Shown here: positions 44,761 through 58,231 of the stretch, piece after piece
Numbering within the stretch: position 1 is the stretch's first letter
Layout of the letters: each line of letters starts with the position of its first letter
Origin: Ficedula albicollis
Lineage: Eukaryota; Chordata; Aves; Passeriformes; Muscicapidae
Length of the DNA stretch: 64,000 nucleotides
NCBI RefSeq assembly: GCF_000247815.1
Contig: NC_021671.1
Span: forward strand, 20,574,038-20,638,037
Direction of reading: 5' to 3'
The notes under the pieces: generated by a model
Databases searched by the model: none
Seen by the model: the letters and a program-made list of their open reading frames with translations, nothing else
Told to the model about the DNA's origin: nothing
Position numbers and translations under genes: made by a program

Positions 44761-47700
44761 TTCTAAGATGTGGTCTTGGAGAAGATATGAAGCACCTCTT
44801 CCGTGCTCATGTTCACATCAGCAGTGATGTAAACACAGAAGTGGCAGGGATGGGTGGGAAGAAAAACCATGCTCTGCTGCCTCCCGGTGACCAGTTGTAT
44901 CAGCGTGGGTGTCCCACATGCTCAGAGTTGTCTGTGTGCTTCTGAGACAGCTGGCACTGGGCTGTGACAAATAGAGCAAAGGAGCAGTGCATCTGTGTGC
45001 TGGGAAGCAAGAAGTGTTTCTGTGGCTGGGGCCCACTGCTCTGTCCTTAGTGCATTTCAGAACTGGCCCCGTGGGCTAGCGGGGGCTGTAGGGAGGGAGG
45101 ACAAGCTGGTTTGGGTTCATGACTTTGTGCTTTGCATGGCAGAGTGGGGTCCCCAGCCTGGAGCTGGCCAAGCAGGCAGTGTACATACAGCTTCTGTGTA
45201 GATGTCCCTTGAGAGCAGAGACTATGTGCCCAGTGGGATGCGAGTCAATGAACTCATCATCCTTGAGCTCACCTGGCACAGGGCTGCAGTTGTCTGTGAA
45301 TGCAACAACTGAAAGTGAGGAAAAAATTCCCCTGTTGCTTTTGGACTGCCTAGGTCCAAGGCAAGCACTGATACTGAAAAAGACGACTTTTTGTTCAAAG
45401 TAAGATCTTTGCAAAATCTATGCTGTTGTCTACTAAGGAAAGAGTATTCCTTTTATTATTTCTTTCTTCTAGATAATAAGTGTATTTGAACAATGTGTTA
45501 AACATCACAGCTCTTCTGAGTAGGGAGTACTGTCAACTCTTGGCTTATTTTCTCATGTAGTTTGGTCCCCAGTTTAACTACAGCAGCAAAATTTCTGAAG
45601 TGCGTGCACAGAATTTTATGTCCATTTTCTAAAAAGTTTTTCATTGGCATATTATGTGTTGTCATTTGATATTGCAGTTTTATATCCTTCTCTTCCTTTT
45701 CTACACTGCTCCTACTGTGGTTTTCATATCTGTCTAAGTGGCTTTACAGCTATTTGCAATTATTTACCTTTTTCACAACTCTGGTTTAGTATGGTTTATA
45801 TTTTCTTCCAGATTGTTACATTACACTTTCAGGTCATTAATCTCTACATTCTTTTCCCAGGGAGATCGTGGAGAATCAGACTTCGATGGTCTCCTGGAAT
45901 TTTCTTTAGCAGAGTCCAAGGTCATGAGGCTGAACACATTGTTTGAATATTCATCCAGCAGGACCTTTGGATATGCAGTGTCTGAACTCAGCTGAGCACT
46001 GCTGCTTGCAATGATCAGTCTTTGTTTATTTAACCCAGGCTGTACTTTAAAGAGGTTTTGGTTACAGGCATATTTGGAGTCCTATGTAGATGACAGAGTC
46101 ACAATGTCCTTGTATTATCTCTGAGAATCTTTATTGTTGATAGAGAGGGTCTATACTTTTCACAGGGTTATATAATTCATGAGTAATTCTGATGGATTTT
46201 CGATCTTATTATTTGTGGATATTTTCAATGAAGTTACAAGGTAAACTTTTCAGAAAAAAGTTGAGGCTTTATCTTATAGCTGAGGGAGTAAGACACCTGC
46301 AATTGCCAGTTCCAGTAGAGCCTAAGCTTAGCTAAAAACATCTGTAGCTCATTTGGTTTTAGAAGGACCTCTCTCCAAAAAGCTCTTTTCCAAATTTTGC
46401 CATTAGACAACTCCAGGACTTGCCAGTTCATGAACTTTGCCAAACTGCAGACAAGTGATTTTGATAACAGTGGGCAGTTACCTGTGGCTATTTCAATCCT
46501 TGGGACAGAAAGGAAAATGGCAAAAGTCACATGTGCTTCCACTTAAATTTCTTCTGGATGACAGGAATAGTTATAAAAACTAGTTCATGCATATTCACAG
46601 AGAAGGAGAAATAGAAACACTAAAAAGCTGGAGTAGAGGACTGGAGGTCTAGGGTTAGGATACCTTCATCCTAGACCCAGCCTCTGAAGAAATCTTGGTG
46701 GGGAAGGTGGGATCATCTAGGGGGAGGGAGGTAGATCTTTGGTGTTTCCAGGGAGATTTATTGTAGGACATACTGGGAGCACTCATTTCACCTTTCATAC
46801 ATATTAAGAGGTTGTTTCTTTAAAAACAATACATAAATGAAAGAAATCTGCCAGCCCAGCACGGTTTAGCATTTCAGTCTCTTAGGGACTTTCAGAAGAT
46901 ACGTGCTCAGAGCAGGCTGGGTGCTTGTCTGTAGGTCTGTGGAGTGCAGCGTCTGTGGGTGCAAACCTGTGACACTTCGTAATGTCAGACAAAGAAACAG
47001 GGTTTTGTGTCCTGCTTGTGACCACATTGCCTCTCCAGCTTCCTGAGATGGAGAAGTCCCCATCCAGCTGCTCACAGGCTGCTCCTACCTGCACAGCAAT
47101 ACCCCAGGTGAATGGCACAGCCACTTCTGGGATCCACATTGTGTTAAGTCTCAGTTGTCCAGGCTGGCTTCCAGCACTGCGCTCTCTTAGTGCAGCTGTT
47201 TCTGCTGAAAAGGTGCTGGAATACTCTTGGGAGTGGCTGTGCCAGCAGTCCAGGGCAGGTGTTAATCTCCAGTGAAGGGGGGATGACAGGCAGTGGGGCA
47301 GGCCAAGGGCTGTAACCTTTGCAGTCAGCACAGCTGGCACGGCAGAGCGACACGCGGCCAAACACCTCATCTTTGGGAAGGCACTTAATACCCACTGTGC
47401 TTTTATTTGTCCTTATACATACCAAATACGTTATCTTTAACTTATGCAGTGAGAGGTTTTTTGTGCTGGAGATAAAACTAGTGATTGCAGCTCAGTTTTG
47501 CAATATCCATCCATTTTGTGTGGGATATAAGAATCATTTTGCAGTAGGAATAATTTCAATATAACTGTAAGCTCCACTGCAGCCATTTGAAACATTGAAA
47601 AAACATTTGGCAAAAAGTATTAGGAAATGCAGTATTTGGACATCACTGTAAGTTAGTGCAAGCTGCTCAAGGTGCTCTGCACTGGTCAGACCTTATGGTG

Positions 47701-49437
47701 TGGAAGTGGTCATGTCACTGGTTGTGCCTAATGGTCAGTGCTGTAGAAGCAGATGAAAAATTAATAATGCAAGTGTGTGCGCCTGTGTGAATATAATTAC
47801 AGGAGGAATCCACCCACAGTAACTTCAAAGAGCACTCTCCAGCAGGCAGAAAATCACAGTTTAACGCATGGAGTCTTCTCTCCCAAGACGTTTGTCCGTG
47901 TTGCCTTGCAGGGCACAGTTTGTCTTCTTCAGCATATGCAGTACAAATGATGCAACCCCACTTTCAAACACTCAGCCGAGACACACAGCCCTGAGAAACG
48001 CTCATTATTCCTTGGCTTCACTCTTCCTTTTACTTCTTATTTATTCAAACAGATTACATTCCCATTTGGATAGGATTAGCTGTGGTTTGAAAGTATTGCT
48101 GCGGTTTGTCCTGTGAACATGAGTGTAGTATTTAGCTGAGTGAGGTCTGTTTCATGACCTGAAACCTCTTGGATAGAGCACACAAGAGTGTCAGCATTTG
48201 TATCTAACTAGATTTCCTGTTGTATAAAGGCATGAGGCACATTTGGGGAGCTCTTAGGAACTTTCCCTTGGGGTAGAACACAGCATTTGGGCGTTTCTTC
48301 ATAGATTTTTTAGGAAACGTGGAATTTCTTTTCTCCTTTGCTGTTGAGCTTCTGATTAAAATTAACAAATGTGTTCAGAACAAGCTAAAATAGTAGTGCT
48401 CAACATTTTGCTGTGATGGAGCACACAAGAGCATCCTGCAGAGTGACCTGCCTGTGCATGCATGTCCCCGGTGTGCCCCCATCCCCATATGACCTAAGGA
48501 AACCCATATACAGCATTTATCAACAGTCAGCAAGGTGACTTTGTCCTCAGACAATTTAATTTTGCATTTTTCATGCTAAAAATCACCAGGTAAGTGCAAT
48601 AGTTGTGATTTATATTTATAGTATTTAGTATGGCAAATCTCAGTTTTTCTAGGCTTATGCAGTTTGTCTTGTAAATTAATTTTCAAAATGCGAAACAGGG
48701 CATTTAATCTGCTCTGAATAGCTGTGTTGCTTCTATGAACATGAAATATTTTTCCTAATTTCATTTAACGGTTTTATTTTGGATACAAGTAATTTTGTTA
48801 GTGTTGGAAACCCATGCACAGTAACCTAGCTCTTATGTTGAAGAACTGAAACCCTAATTGACTGGCCTTGTCTCTCTGAAGGCAGAGTGCAATGTAAACA
48901 AGAAAACATGAGCCATAAATGGTGAAAAGCTTACTTTTTGGATTTTAACCTCCTGAGCTAGACTACCGAAAATTGGGGCTGGGAGCTAACCTCAGCATGA
49001 ACGCACACCGTTATTTTAATAGGAAACCTACAAGTTTTTATCCTCTGTAATGAAGGCATTATTGAAGCACAGTGTAACTGTTTTATGCTAAGTATATGTT
49101 TCTTAGCACAAATTAAATTGTTCCTTGGCTCAAATTGAAGTAAAGTAAGAATTTGTTTATATTAATATTAACGGTGCAAACTAAACTAACCGCAGTGGCA
49201 GTCTCTTCCTGGCTTGTTGACCCCTGGGGAAGCACTTCCAGCACCCCAAGGGAAACTTGTGTCTATCTCAGGCCATCCTTCTGCTAAGGGGGACTCACTG
49301 TACGTGCACTGATGTTCTGAGGTGGATGGCATGTGGTGCAGGTTGATACCACTAGCTAGGAGCTGAAACATAATCCTCACATTAACTTAAGTGGCTTTAA
49401 CAAAGGACCTCTGAGAACTCTCACCTTCAGGAAAGAC

Positions 49438-49461
49438 ATGATTACCTGTAAAGGTAATCAT
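49438..49461. other. Perfect 9-bp inverted repeat
   Basis: ATGATTACC and GGTAATCAT pair perfectly around a 6-base loop (TGTAAA). A possible dimeric protein-binding site or small cruciform; no function is indicated. Confidence 0.6.
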
Positions 49462-49760
49462 CTGTGTCTGAGGAAAAAAAGTTTTTATCCTTCTTAAGCA
49501 TTGTCTCAGGAAGAGTAGGAGGTTTTCTTACCACTTTGTTTTTGTGAAGCAGCAGCCACAGATATACCACAAGATGACAGGTTATAAACCTGGATTGCAG
49601 CTGTACCTCTTAAGTCATGTGAACTCAAGCACAGTCAGTTCTTTTCCTGGCTATATTTGCTTAAATGAAGTCTAAGACAAGCTTAAAAATTTAAGCATAC
49701 ACAAATATCTACAGCCTTAAAAGGGAAATGCATGTACCTGTTTGCAGTGCTTTTTTCAGT

Positions 49761-49890
49761 GTGTTTTTGATGTCCCAAATAAGTCTCTATCTCTTAGTTT
49801 TAATTCATGAACTCTGAAGAAACTTATTGTGTGTTTTTGATGTCCCAAATAAGTCTCTAAGTTTTAATTCATGAACTCTGAAGAAACTTA
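49761..49890. repeat. 70/60-bp tandem duplication
   Basis: Copies begin GTGTTTTTGATGTCCCAAAT at 49761 and 49831. The second lacks a 6-base segment (about CTATCT) and ends at ACTTA, so the duplication was followed by a small deletion. Confidence 0.9.
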
Positions 49891-52800
49891 CGGCTTGTGT
49901 TGTATGCAATGACTAGTGCAGAATTCAGCATCAGAATGTGAAAACTCTGATCTGGTGTCTTCTTTTAGCATTTCTGTGCAGTTTGGCTTTTCTTCCCATA
50001 GCCAAATATCCTTTTCTATTTCAGAATTTCCCTTGTGATGAAGAATGCTCTTACCAGCTGTGTCCCATCAGGTCCTGATGTTGCTGCTCTATAAATGATA
50101 GTCACCTTGCATGGTCCTCTGTACCTGATGTAAAGCTGTCTACAGCCAGAGAGAGACTTCAGTGAACTGTGTGTCAGACCCTTTCCCAGGAGCTGAAGCT
50201 ACACCAAAGGATCCCCATTCCCACAAGAAATTGGAACAATCTCAAAACTCTCCATGTTTGCAACTGATTCCAGCTCCCGTGGTACAGCTTATCTCATTCT
50301 GATTAACACTGAGAACCAGAGCTTACTACTCTAAACTGAACCTAGAAGAGCTGAATCTGTTCTTTGCTTCTATTTTTATACCCCAATGAAAAGCAGTACC
50401 TAATATTTAATAGCAAACCTCTGATTTCTAACTGCAGTCCACTCTCAGAATCAAGGAACTGGAGACTGGTTCCTCATTTTCATTTTTCCTAGACTTTTCC
50501 CATCACTTTGAGCCAGTGAATAAATTGCCCCTGTGTTTTCTTGGCTGTGATATGTCCTCATTGTACTCCACAGCTGAAATGAATTCTTGGAGGGCAGGAA
50601 ACTCTTTTCCCAAATGTATTTGTAGTATATCCTTATTTTCTTGATAAGGATGGACTCTTGAACTTTTCCTAGTTACCCATATGTATACATTTCTTACGGA
50701 AATTGAATTCGTCCAATTCCTTGTTTTATCTATATTACTCTTTAACAACATTCAGATACACATGATCAAAGTGGTGAAACTGTTGTTACAAGAATCCAGC
50801 ACTGAAAGAAGGGTGATTCTTTGATCACTTTCTGAGATGCTGAAAGAGGGGACCTTAAGTGTTTTAGCAGTATAAAGTAAGCCATTGTATTTTTGTATTT
50901 CAAAATGTTATGTAAAGACATTTGAAGCCTCCTGTAGTTATTAGGCTTGTTCAGATGGATCCAGAGATATGCAGAGCTGCAAAAAGCATTTTATGATTCA
51001 GGCTGGTATCTGGTGATGCAGTCTTCATAGGAACTGCTTGATGCTTTCCAACAGCACTTTACATTTTAAGCTATACTAGTAATTTTCCAAATACATGCTG
51101 AAGGGCTGGTAGCGTTTCAAGAATGTGCAGAGTGAGGAGGTGCAGAATCTAACAGGCAGAGAGAGGTGAGGCAGCTGTGGCTCTGTGTCCCCAGGTCTGT
51201 TTGTATAGAGGCACGTGTGCACACTGTGTGTGTGTGTGTGTATAAACACGGTTGCAGGGACACTCAGATCAACACAGATCGAGGATACACAGCTGTGGCA
51301 CAAACAGGAGTGCCATCCATGACCTGGTGGGTTTCTCCTCTCCAGCTGTGTAGGATGAAAGTCAAATACAGACATCTATATAGCACATCTTTATACACAA
51401 ATATACAGTGTATGTATGCACATACATGTTCTCAGTCTAGCCTGTAGCTGCCCCTGGATCCCTCCCAGTCTCCCCAGCTGCTGGCACCTGGGCATGCAAG
51501 CCAGTGCAGTTGCTGGTACACCGAAACAGGGAGCTGTCTGCCCGAACTGCTGCAGTCAGAGCCTTGTACAAACATGTGCAGGCAGAATAGACTGCCCACA
51601 GGGATGGCCCCCTCCTGTGATAGCTCGGGGGATGATGAATGTCTGTGGTAATCAGCTATTAATCAGCCACGCTAATGAAGAGGCTCTGTGCTCAGAGCTG
51701 CTGAGGCTCAGGCTGCATGTCTCAAATGGGATGTTCCTCCTATGTCTTTACTAGCTGGTGGGATAGGCAGGAACCCTGAGGTGAGGTAGTACCTGAAGGT
51801 TATGGATGTTCATTTCCTTAAAGACCTGTTGAATATCTGCTACAGCATTGTTTGTCTTATTTTCTTTTTTTTTTTTCCTTTTCCTGGAAAGTTGAGTGTA
51901 AATATGATTGCTTTTGATGCTCGAGTTCTGGGATTTTCTCCCACTGACTTCCCACTGCTGAGAGAGGGGGTCTGCACAGACATGGCTTTTGAGAAACTGT
52001 AGCTGAAACCGTGTGCCCCTGTGGCAGATCGCTGGGAGGCTTTCAGGAAGGCTTTGAGCTATTCAGTGGGAAACAAAGAAAGCGCTGGCTTGCCCTGGAA
52101 AGATGAGTCGGTACCCTGGAAAGAAGGAGCTCTTGGTATGTGTCATATTACTCTGAGTCAGCTTTATCACTGAGGAGATTTAATGATAAAAGCATGTTTA
52201 TTCAAAATACAGATTTACAGGAATGGAATGAAGTCATTAAAAATGTTAAAATCACAAAAACATATTGCTAAGGGTGCACAACGCAAATTCTTCTTTTCAG
52301 CTTCAGCAATTTCGGTACTTTGTGAGGCTACTTTGCTCATCCAGCGTGCTCTGCAAAGTACTTATAATTAAAAGATGAGTTATGGGGATCTGGCTTTGGT
52401 TTCTAGAGAGACCTGCTTTGGGTAATTCCCTCCATTGCTAGCTTAGAGGGAACAAGCTCCTGCCTCTTTCTGTGTAACTGACCCTGGTCCCTGTGGCGGG
52501 TCAAAGTCACTCCCACCCACATCTCACCAGCCTGGACTGATGGGCATTTCCTCATAGCAGTGGTTTAAGTAGGCATTAAACTGCTTTTATTGTGTTTATA
52601 CTCAATTCAGCATGTGACTTAAGAGTTTTATTTCATGAGCAATAACAGTAATAGATTTTTTTCTTCACCATATTGATTATACTTGCTACTTTGCAGAGAA
52701 GCTACCTCAGGTCTGTAAACTCGTGGAAAGAGGAACAGAGCACCTGGACATTGTGATCTTTTCCTGTCTAATAGATTATCTCCAAGGAACAGCCAGAGTC

Positions 52801-55800
52801 TGATTTCTTACTGTTTGTATTGTTTTGCTGCACTGGAAGTGGTCTTTGATGGAATGGAAATAATGAAGAGGGAATGCCTTAAGAAAAGGAAGTAAGCTTA
52901 TTAGAAATGTTGAGCTTCAGATCTAGTTTTGGGACTTGAAGTAGTCAACACTTGGTCGAAATTAAAGTGCAAGCCCCTAGGCTAAAAGTGAAGGAAAGGA
53001 TAGAAGATAGACTGACGTCCAGACATTAAAAAAATATAATTATTTTTGCATTTAAGGTGAAGTTAGAAAGGACTTCTGTCCTACATGGAGTCAAATAGTT
53101 AATCCAAGGTGACCTTTTCAGTTCACTGCACTGGTTGGCTGTCCTGTAGGATGAGACTGATGAGAACCAGAATTGTGGGGATAATATCACCAGGAAGGTG
53201 TATTGATTAGTAAGATTAGCAAGATTGTCCTGAATAAGCTGCATTTAAAATATCAACATTTAGCCTGAAACAGTGAGCCAGTCTTGAAATTAGAACAGTT
53301 TTCATTATATAATGATGGAAGTGCTTAAAGATAGATATTTGAGATGCCAACCGTCTGCTGCACCAACATTTGCTGTGCTTTTCACTTTTGGTGTGCCAAA
53401 TACCTTCTACAGCCTAAATGTCTGAGTCTGTGATTGTAATACTGAAGGTTGCTTTAGTCATGATAGCTGATGTGCACTGTCTTTCTCTGTGCAAATAACA
53501 TCATTCAAGTAGTTTGTTCCAGCTGCTGGCTCTCTTGGTAGGTGTCAGCTGGAAGCAATGTATTGGCACTAGAAGAATCACTGATAGAGCAAAATTGGTG
53601 TCATTGCTTCACTGCTTACTTGGTTGACTTTATCTCGACAGTTTTTTTCATTAGCTTTCAGAACTACCTTATATGATTCTCTGCTGAGCTGCTAAAGCTC
53701 TGGTGTCCTTGGTGGGACAGATCTGTTCAGTTTTTCTTTCAAAATGCAAGGAGGTTCTTAAGTCTATTGTGTTGTGAGCATCTGGTAAGGATTTATTTAT
53801 TTTTTACTGTAGGAAACACTGGACTGAAATGAAAAAGCAAGATCTTGACCTTATTTTAAAACCAAATATTGATTTTTTTCCCCTACTGATAAATGGGCTT
53901 TGGCAGTTGGTAATCAATAGTTTCGACCTTTTGAATGTGGGATGCTATACTAGATGCAGAGCAATTAATTGTTTCTAGTGGCTGGAGAGGAATTTGAAAG
54001 TTCTACTGGGCAATAATTAGGCTTTATGGATCTTTCAACTCTGGTCAGACTCCAAAAATGTGTAAAAACTCTGTTTTGTAAATTAAGATCAGAAACTATT
54101 ATTAGCTTTTGTTTGTAGTTCAAGCATGATGTCATATTTGGCATAGTGCGAAAGAAAAACTCCCAGCTCGTGGATCTGTTCTTTCTCAACTCGGTGTCTT
54201 TGGTGTTTGCTCTTGAGGCTGTCTGTCTCTCCAAAAGAGGAATGGTTTGTGTGATACCAGCGTTCTGAGGGCTGATTTAGTGTTATCACCCTCAAGGGAA
54301 GAGGGACAGGAGGCTTTGTTTGGAGCTAGTCATGACTGCATGATTTCCAGCCGGCTTATCCTTACATAAAAGTGTCAGAGCTTTAACTTTTTCTGCTGGT
54401 ATAAAGTTCTCTAAGGACATTCCAGATAGACAGCCCTGGCCTTTGTGGGAGGGGTACACAGGATTTGCTCTTGCATTTTTTGCCTCTTTTTCCAGTCCTT
54501 TTATTTATATTGCTAAATGATAATGCATATTTTTATATGCTAAGTGACTAAATTAGTGTTAAAAAAGACTTGTGGAAGCATAGTATCGCAAAAATACCTT
54601 GTGTTTGGTTTTGTAAAGCATCACAGGAGACAATGTTCTTCCAAGTTCCATGAAGTAGCAGTGTGTTAATGGCCCATTTGTAACATCTTTTCCAGTCTTG
54701 CTTTTTCCCCTCCACAAGGAGGGTGAGGGCTGCTGAATTTTGGAGTACCAACATTAAGTAGGAGTCACGGTAGTTGTGGAGTAATTTGGTCTGTATTAAG
54801 TCTCTTTTAAGTTTTCCGTAATATTTATTTGAATAACGCTTGAATCTACAAAAAGCTTGAAACCCTCCTGTGTATTGTGACTATTTCAATTTAATTTACT
54901 TTTGCTACAATCAGATATAAACAAAGTCAGTTCATTGGAAAGGCACGTATAAGGAAAGAGGAATACTATTTATCATTCAGTTAGAAAAAGATTCTTTAAA
55001 ACCAGTCACATGGTTGGTTTGTAAGGATTGTCTTATTAATTTTCTGAAATTATTGTTTCTGAGTTCATTGGCCAAGAACACTGTAGGATTTGCAGTTAAA
55101 CCTTATATGCATATACATATACATATTTATATATGTAAAATACATATTTATCAGATCACTGGTTTCTGTGTTTTTTTTTCTGGCTGAAACATCCTCCTTA
55201 CTGTTGTCTGTAGAAATGTTTCCTTCTTCAAAATGTGGAATTTCTTTCTCTTACAAGGTTGAAAAGTATGTGGTAGCTCAAGGGGCAGAGGAGCCAAAAC
55301 ACAGTATTAGAATAATGGCAGATTTACAGCCTGGTAACTTATGAATTAGTAGGACCATAAAAGTAAGCCTCACACTACTAGAAAGCAAGCACTCCCCTCT
55401 TCCTAAAGGAATTGTACAACATGTTTATAGCTACAGTGTATCCTGAGAGGAGGCATTTTACACCCTTGTTGTATTGGGCAAAATAGAAGAAATACTAAAG
55501 AAGTAGACACTGAAGAGATAAACAGAAGGGTAAATATTCAGAATTGTGATTTTCATTTGTAACTCCACAATAAAGCTAGCTGCCAGGAATGAAGCAGCTC
55601 AGCCTTGCAGGCCAGTGGACAGAAAAGGCAGCCCAAGGAATTACCTTTGTTATGGCAGTGGGGAGGTGAGGCATTGCCAATAAAAAATGGCTGATGCTGC
55701 TGTGTTTCAACCTCAGATGGCTCCTACAGGACCAAGCAGTCATCCCTGCACGTGCTTTGCAGCATTCCCTGTCAGATAAGCGCCGTGTCAAGAACTGGGA

Positions 55801-58055
55801 CCAGCCCCTGGGGCTGCAGAGGTTATGTATGTGTGGCTTTTGTCTTGCCGCTGCCAAATGCAGGTTGGAAATTCTCCTGGCTGGATCTCACCACAGAGAT
55901 TAATACAAACCTTCCCCGAATGGTAATGACTTACAGAAAACACTTGACAGCTGAGTTTTGTGGAAGGCTTTTGTTGACATTCACTTAGGATAAACAACAT
56001 AATTCCTCGGTGGTTTTGCAAGTCATGAGCAATGACATGATTTTGGACTATTCTGTTTAAAGCCTTTAGACCATAATGGCAGTGTGTGTGTTGTGCAAGT
56101 ACTGTTGTTTTGTATGGGCTTGTTTAAACTCTTAACAGGTGTCTTAAAGGCAGTAACACCTCCAGAGCCGTATTGGAAACCATTACTTTATTGTAGTGTG
56201 CCATAAGTAGTCAAAATTAAACAAATGTTCATCTTTTACGTTCCTGTAAAAGTTCTGCCTCAAATATTCAGCTTAGCCTGATAAATAGTCCTGATGTGGC
56301 CTGTCCCTCTTGCTATACATTCTACATTTTTAGCATGTGTAGTGAAGCATTTGGTCAACTCTTTCTGTGAAATATAACCTGATATTAAAATAACCAGTTT
56401 TGAATGGTCTACAGGAAGTAGCTCATGAAGAACTACCTCACCACTCTGCTTCAGTAACTCCAGCCTGCATGGTAAGACTCTCACACTCTTACAAAGAATG
56501 GGATCAGAACAAAGCAGCACCAACACAGTTAACAAATGTCACTGCACCACACACACAAATGTTTTGTAAATAAATAAACCAGTTTAAAGTGTACACCAGT
56601 TGTTACTCTAAAAAAAAAAAAACCAACAGCTTTTTCTATGATGACTTTTTAAAACTAAACTTTAGGAGAGGTGAAGAATGTCCTCTGTAGAGCTGTGCTC
56701 ACACTATTTTAGAAATGGCTTTCCAAATACAACAGCTGGATTTTGTGTGTGTATAAATGGTCTTGGTTTCTAACTAGTGTAGTACTTCAGTAGAGGAAAT
56801 TGAGTATGAAAACTGTAATGTAAATATTTTAAATCTCTTGCTATCTATCTATCTATATCTCAAGTTCTGAATGTGCTGTCAGATGCTATAGGCTAATGTT
56901 TCCTGAGACTGTGAGACAGAGGAGGTGGCAACTCTGAGCCTGTTTAGTGCTCTGCTTCATATCCTTCCACATCAGGAGACATCGGGATTTATTTTCTCTC
57001 CCTGCTCCAAGTATTTGCAACCTCAACAGCCAGCAAAGAAAGGATAAACAGTGACACTGCTGAAGGACATTCATGCAGGAATTCATCTAAATTCCTGCAG
57101 CAATTAATATATCTACTGGGGATTCATCACATTTTTGAGTTCCAAATAAACTCAGACATTTACAGTTGATATTAAGACGCCATTTGTCTTACAGTGCAGC
57201 ATGACTGTTTTTTTATGGCTCTCCTATCCCATAGTCAATAAAAGAATCAAGAAAATTATTCTTGGATCTCTGCTGCTTTGCTGTTTAATTACTCTTCATA
57301 ATAGCTGGAAGCAGCTTTCTGTCTGTTACTGACACATATTTAGTCCAAAACGATTGTGGAAATCAATAGCCTATGGAGCATGTTACCAGCTTTAAAAGAC
57401 AGCTCCAACACCCCAGGCTCATTGTCCACAGAAGGTATTTTGTGCAGTTTTCTGTCTGGACTTCCAGCTTACTCAGTCTTCTCATGGAGCCCCAAATTTG
57501 CCAAGCTGTTACAGGATGCTTACCATAGTCTGTTAAGGCTTTGAACTTTGCCAGCTTCTGGACAGAATATTATGCCAGAAATGTTTCTCTCTTTTTTCTT
57601 CTTACTCTTTTATTTCTGAGGTTCACTAGTTTCATTTGGAGTCAAAGATACCTCAGGCTCTTTTATAGTGCTTCAGGCAAATAGTCATGCAGTTTAATTA
57701 CAGTTTATAGTAAAGAATTGAAGTTATAAATTCTAGAAATTTGATACTTGCAGGTTTATTTTCATCCTTAATTGTGCTTCCTATATGTGTCTGATGGTGA
57801 ATTTGTATAAAGGAGCTGCAAAAATGACAGCAGCATTTCCTTACCTTATTCCTGATGCATCTGTACCCAGTAATACCTCCTGATCTTTGTTATCAAGTTA
57901 AGTTTGTGCTGTAGAATCAGTTGATTTAAAACAGGGAGTTTAATTTATTGATTGTGAACTAAAGTTTTTGTAGTTTTCCATCATTTTCATGGTGTTCAGT
58001 CTTTGTTCTTATTTTCTGAAAACTCTAGAATGGTTATTCTTTACTGCCGTTTCAG

Positions 58056-58196
58056 TACATACAACAAAGTGGAAGAGGTCCAGGTCCCTGTTACGCTGCC
58101 TCCCAGGGTATCATTCACGAATCAGGAGGAGGAAAGTTGTATGTAGAGCACCATCCAAGCGCCAGAGATGTCCTCACTGGACTACAAACTCTCTAA
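58056..58196 (+). CDS. Candidate terminal exon, unrecognised
   Basis: A strong acceptor (TTCTTTACTGCCGTTTCAG) at 58055 is followed by 46 codons and TAA at 58194-58196. The translation begins YIQQSGRGPGPCYAASQG and ends EHHPSARDVLTGLQTL. The block keeps several CpGs and balanced codons within AT-rich DNA, as real exons do. The other two frames are also open for 28 and 57 codons, so the reading frame is not certain. I do not recognise the protein. The upstream exon was not found. Confidence 0.3.
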   Translation, partial: YIQQSGRGPGPCYAASQGIIHESGGGKLYVEHHPSARDVLTGLQTL

Positions 58197-58231
58197 CTGC
58201 ACCAACTAAAAGCATTTTTGACTTTGTGTAA

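Larger units (their letters stand above)
44761..58055. other. AT-rich DNA, no gene recognised
   Basis: GC-richer patches at 44.8-45.3, 46.86-47.4 and 51.1-51.75 kb carry frames up to about 160 codons, but none has recognisable motifs. Simple repeats include (TG)n at 51225-51241 and (CTAT)n at 56841-56856. A plus-strand splice-like unit at 48551-48589 is described under findings. Confidence 0.45.

Noticed and set aside
46882..47370. 162-codon minus-strand frame
   Set aside because: Composition-driven, with equally open opposite-strand frames and no motif.
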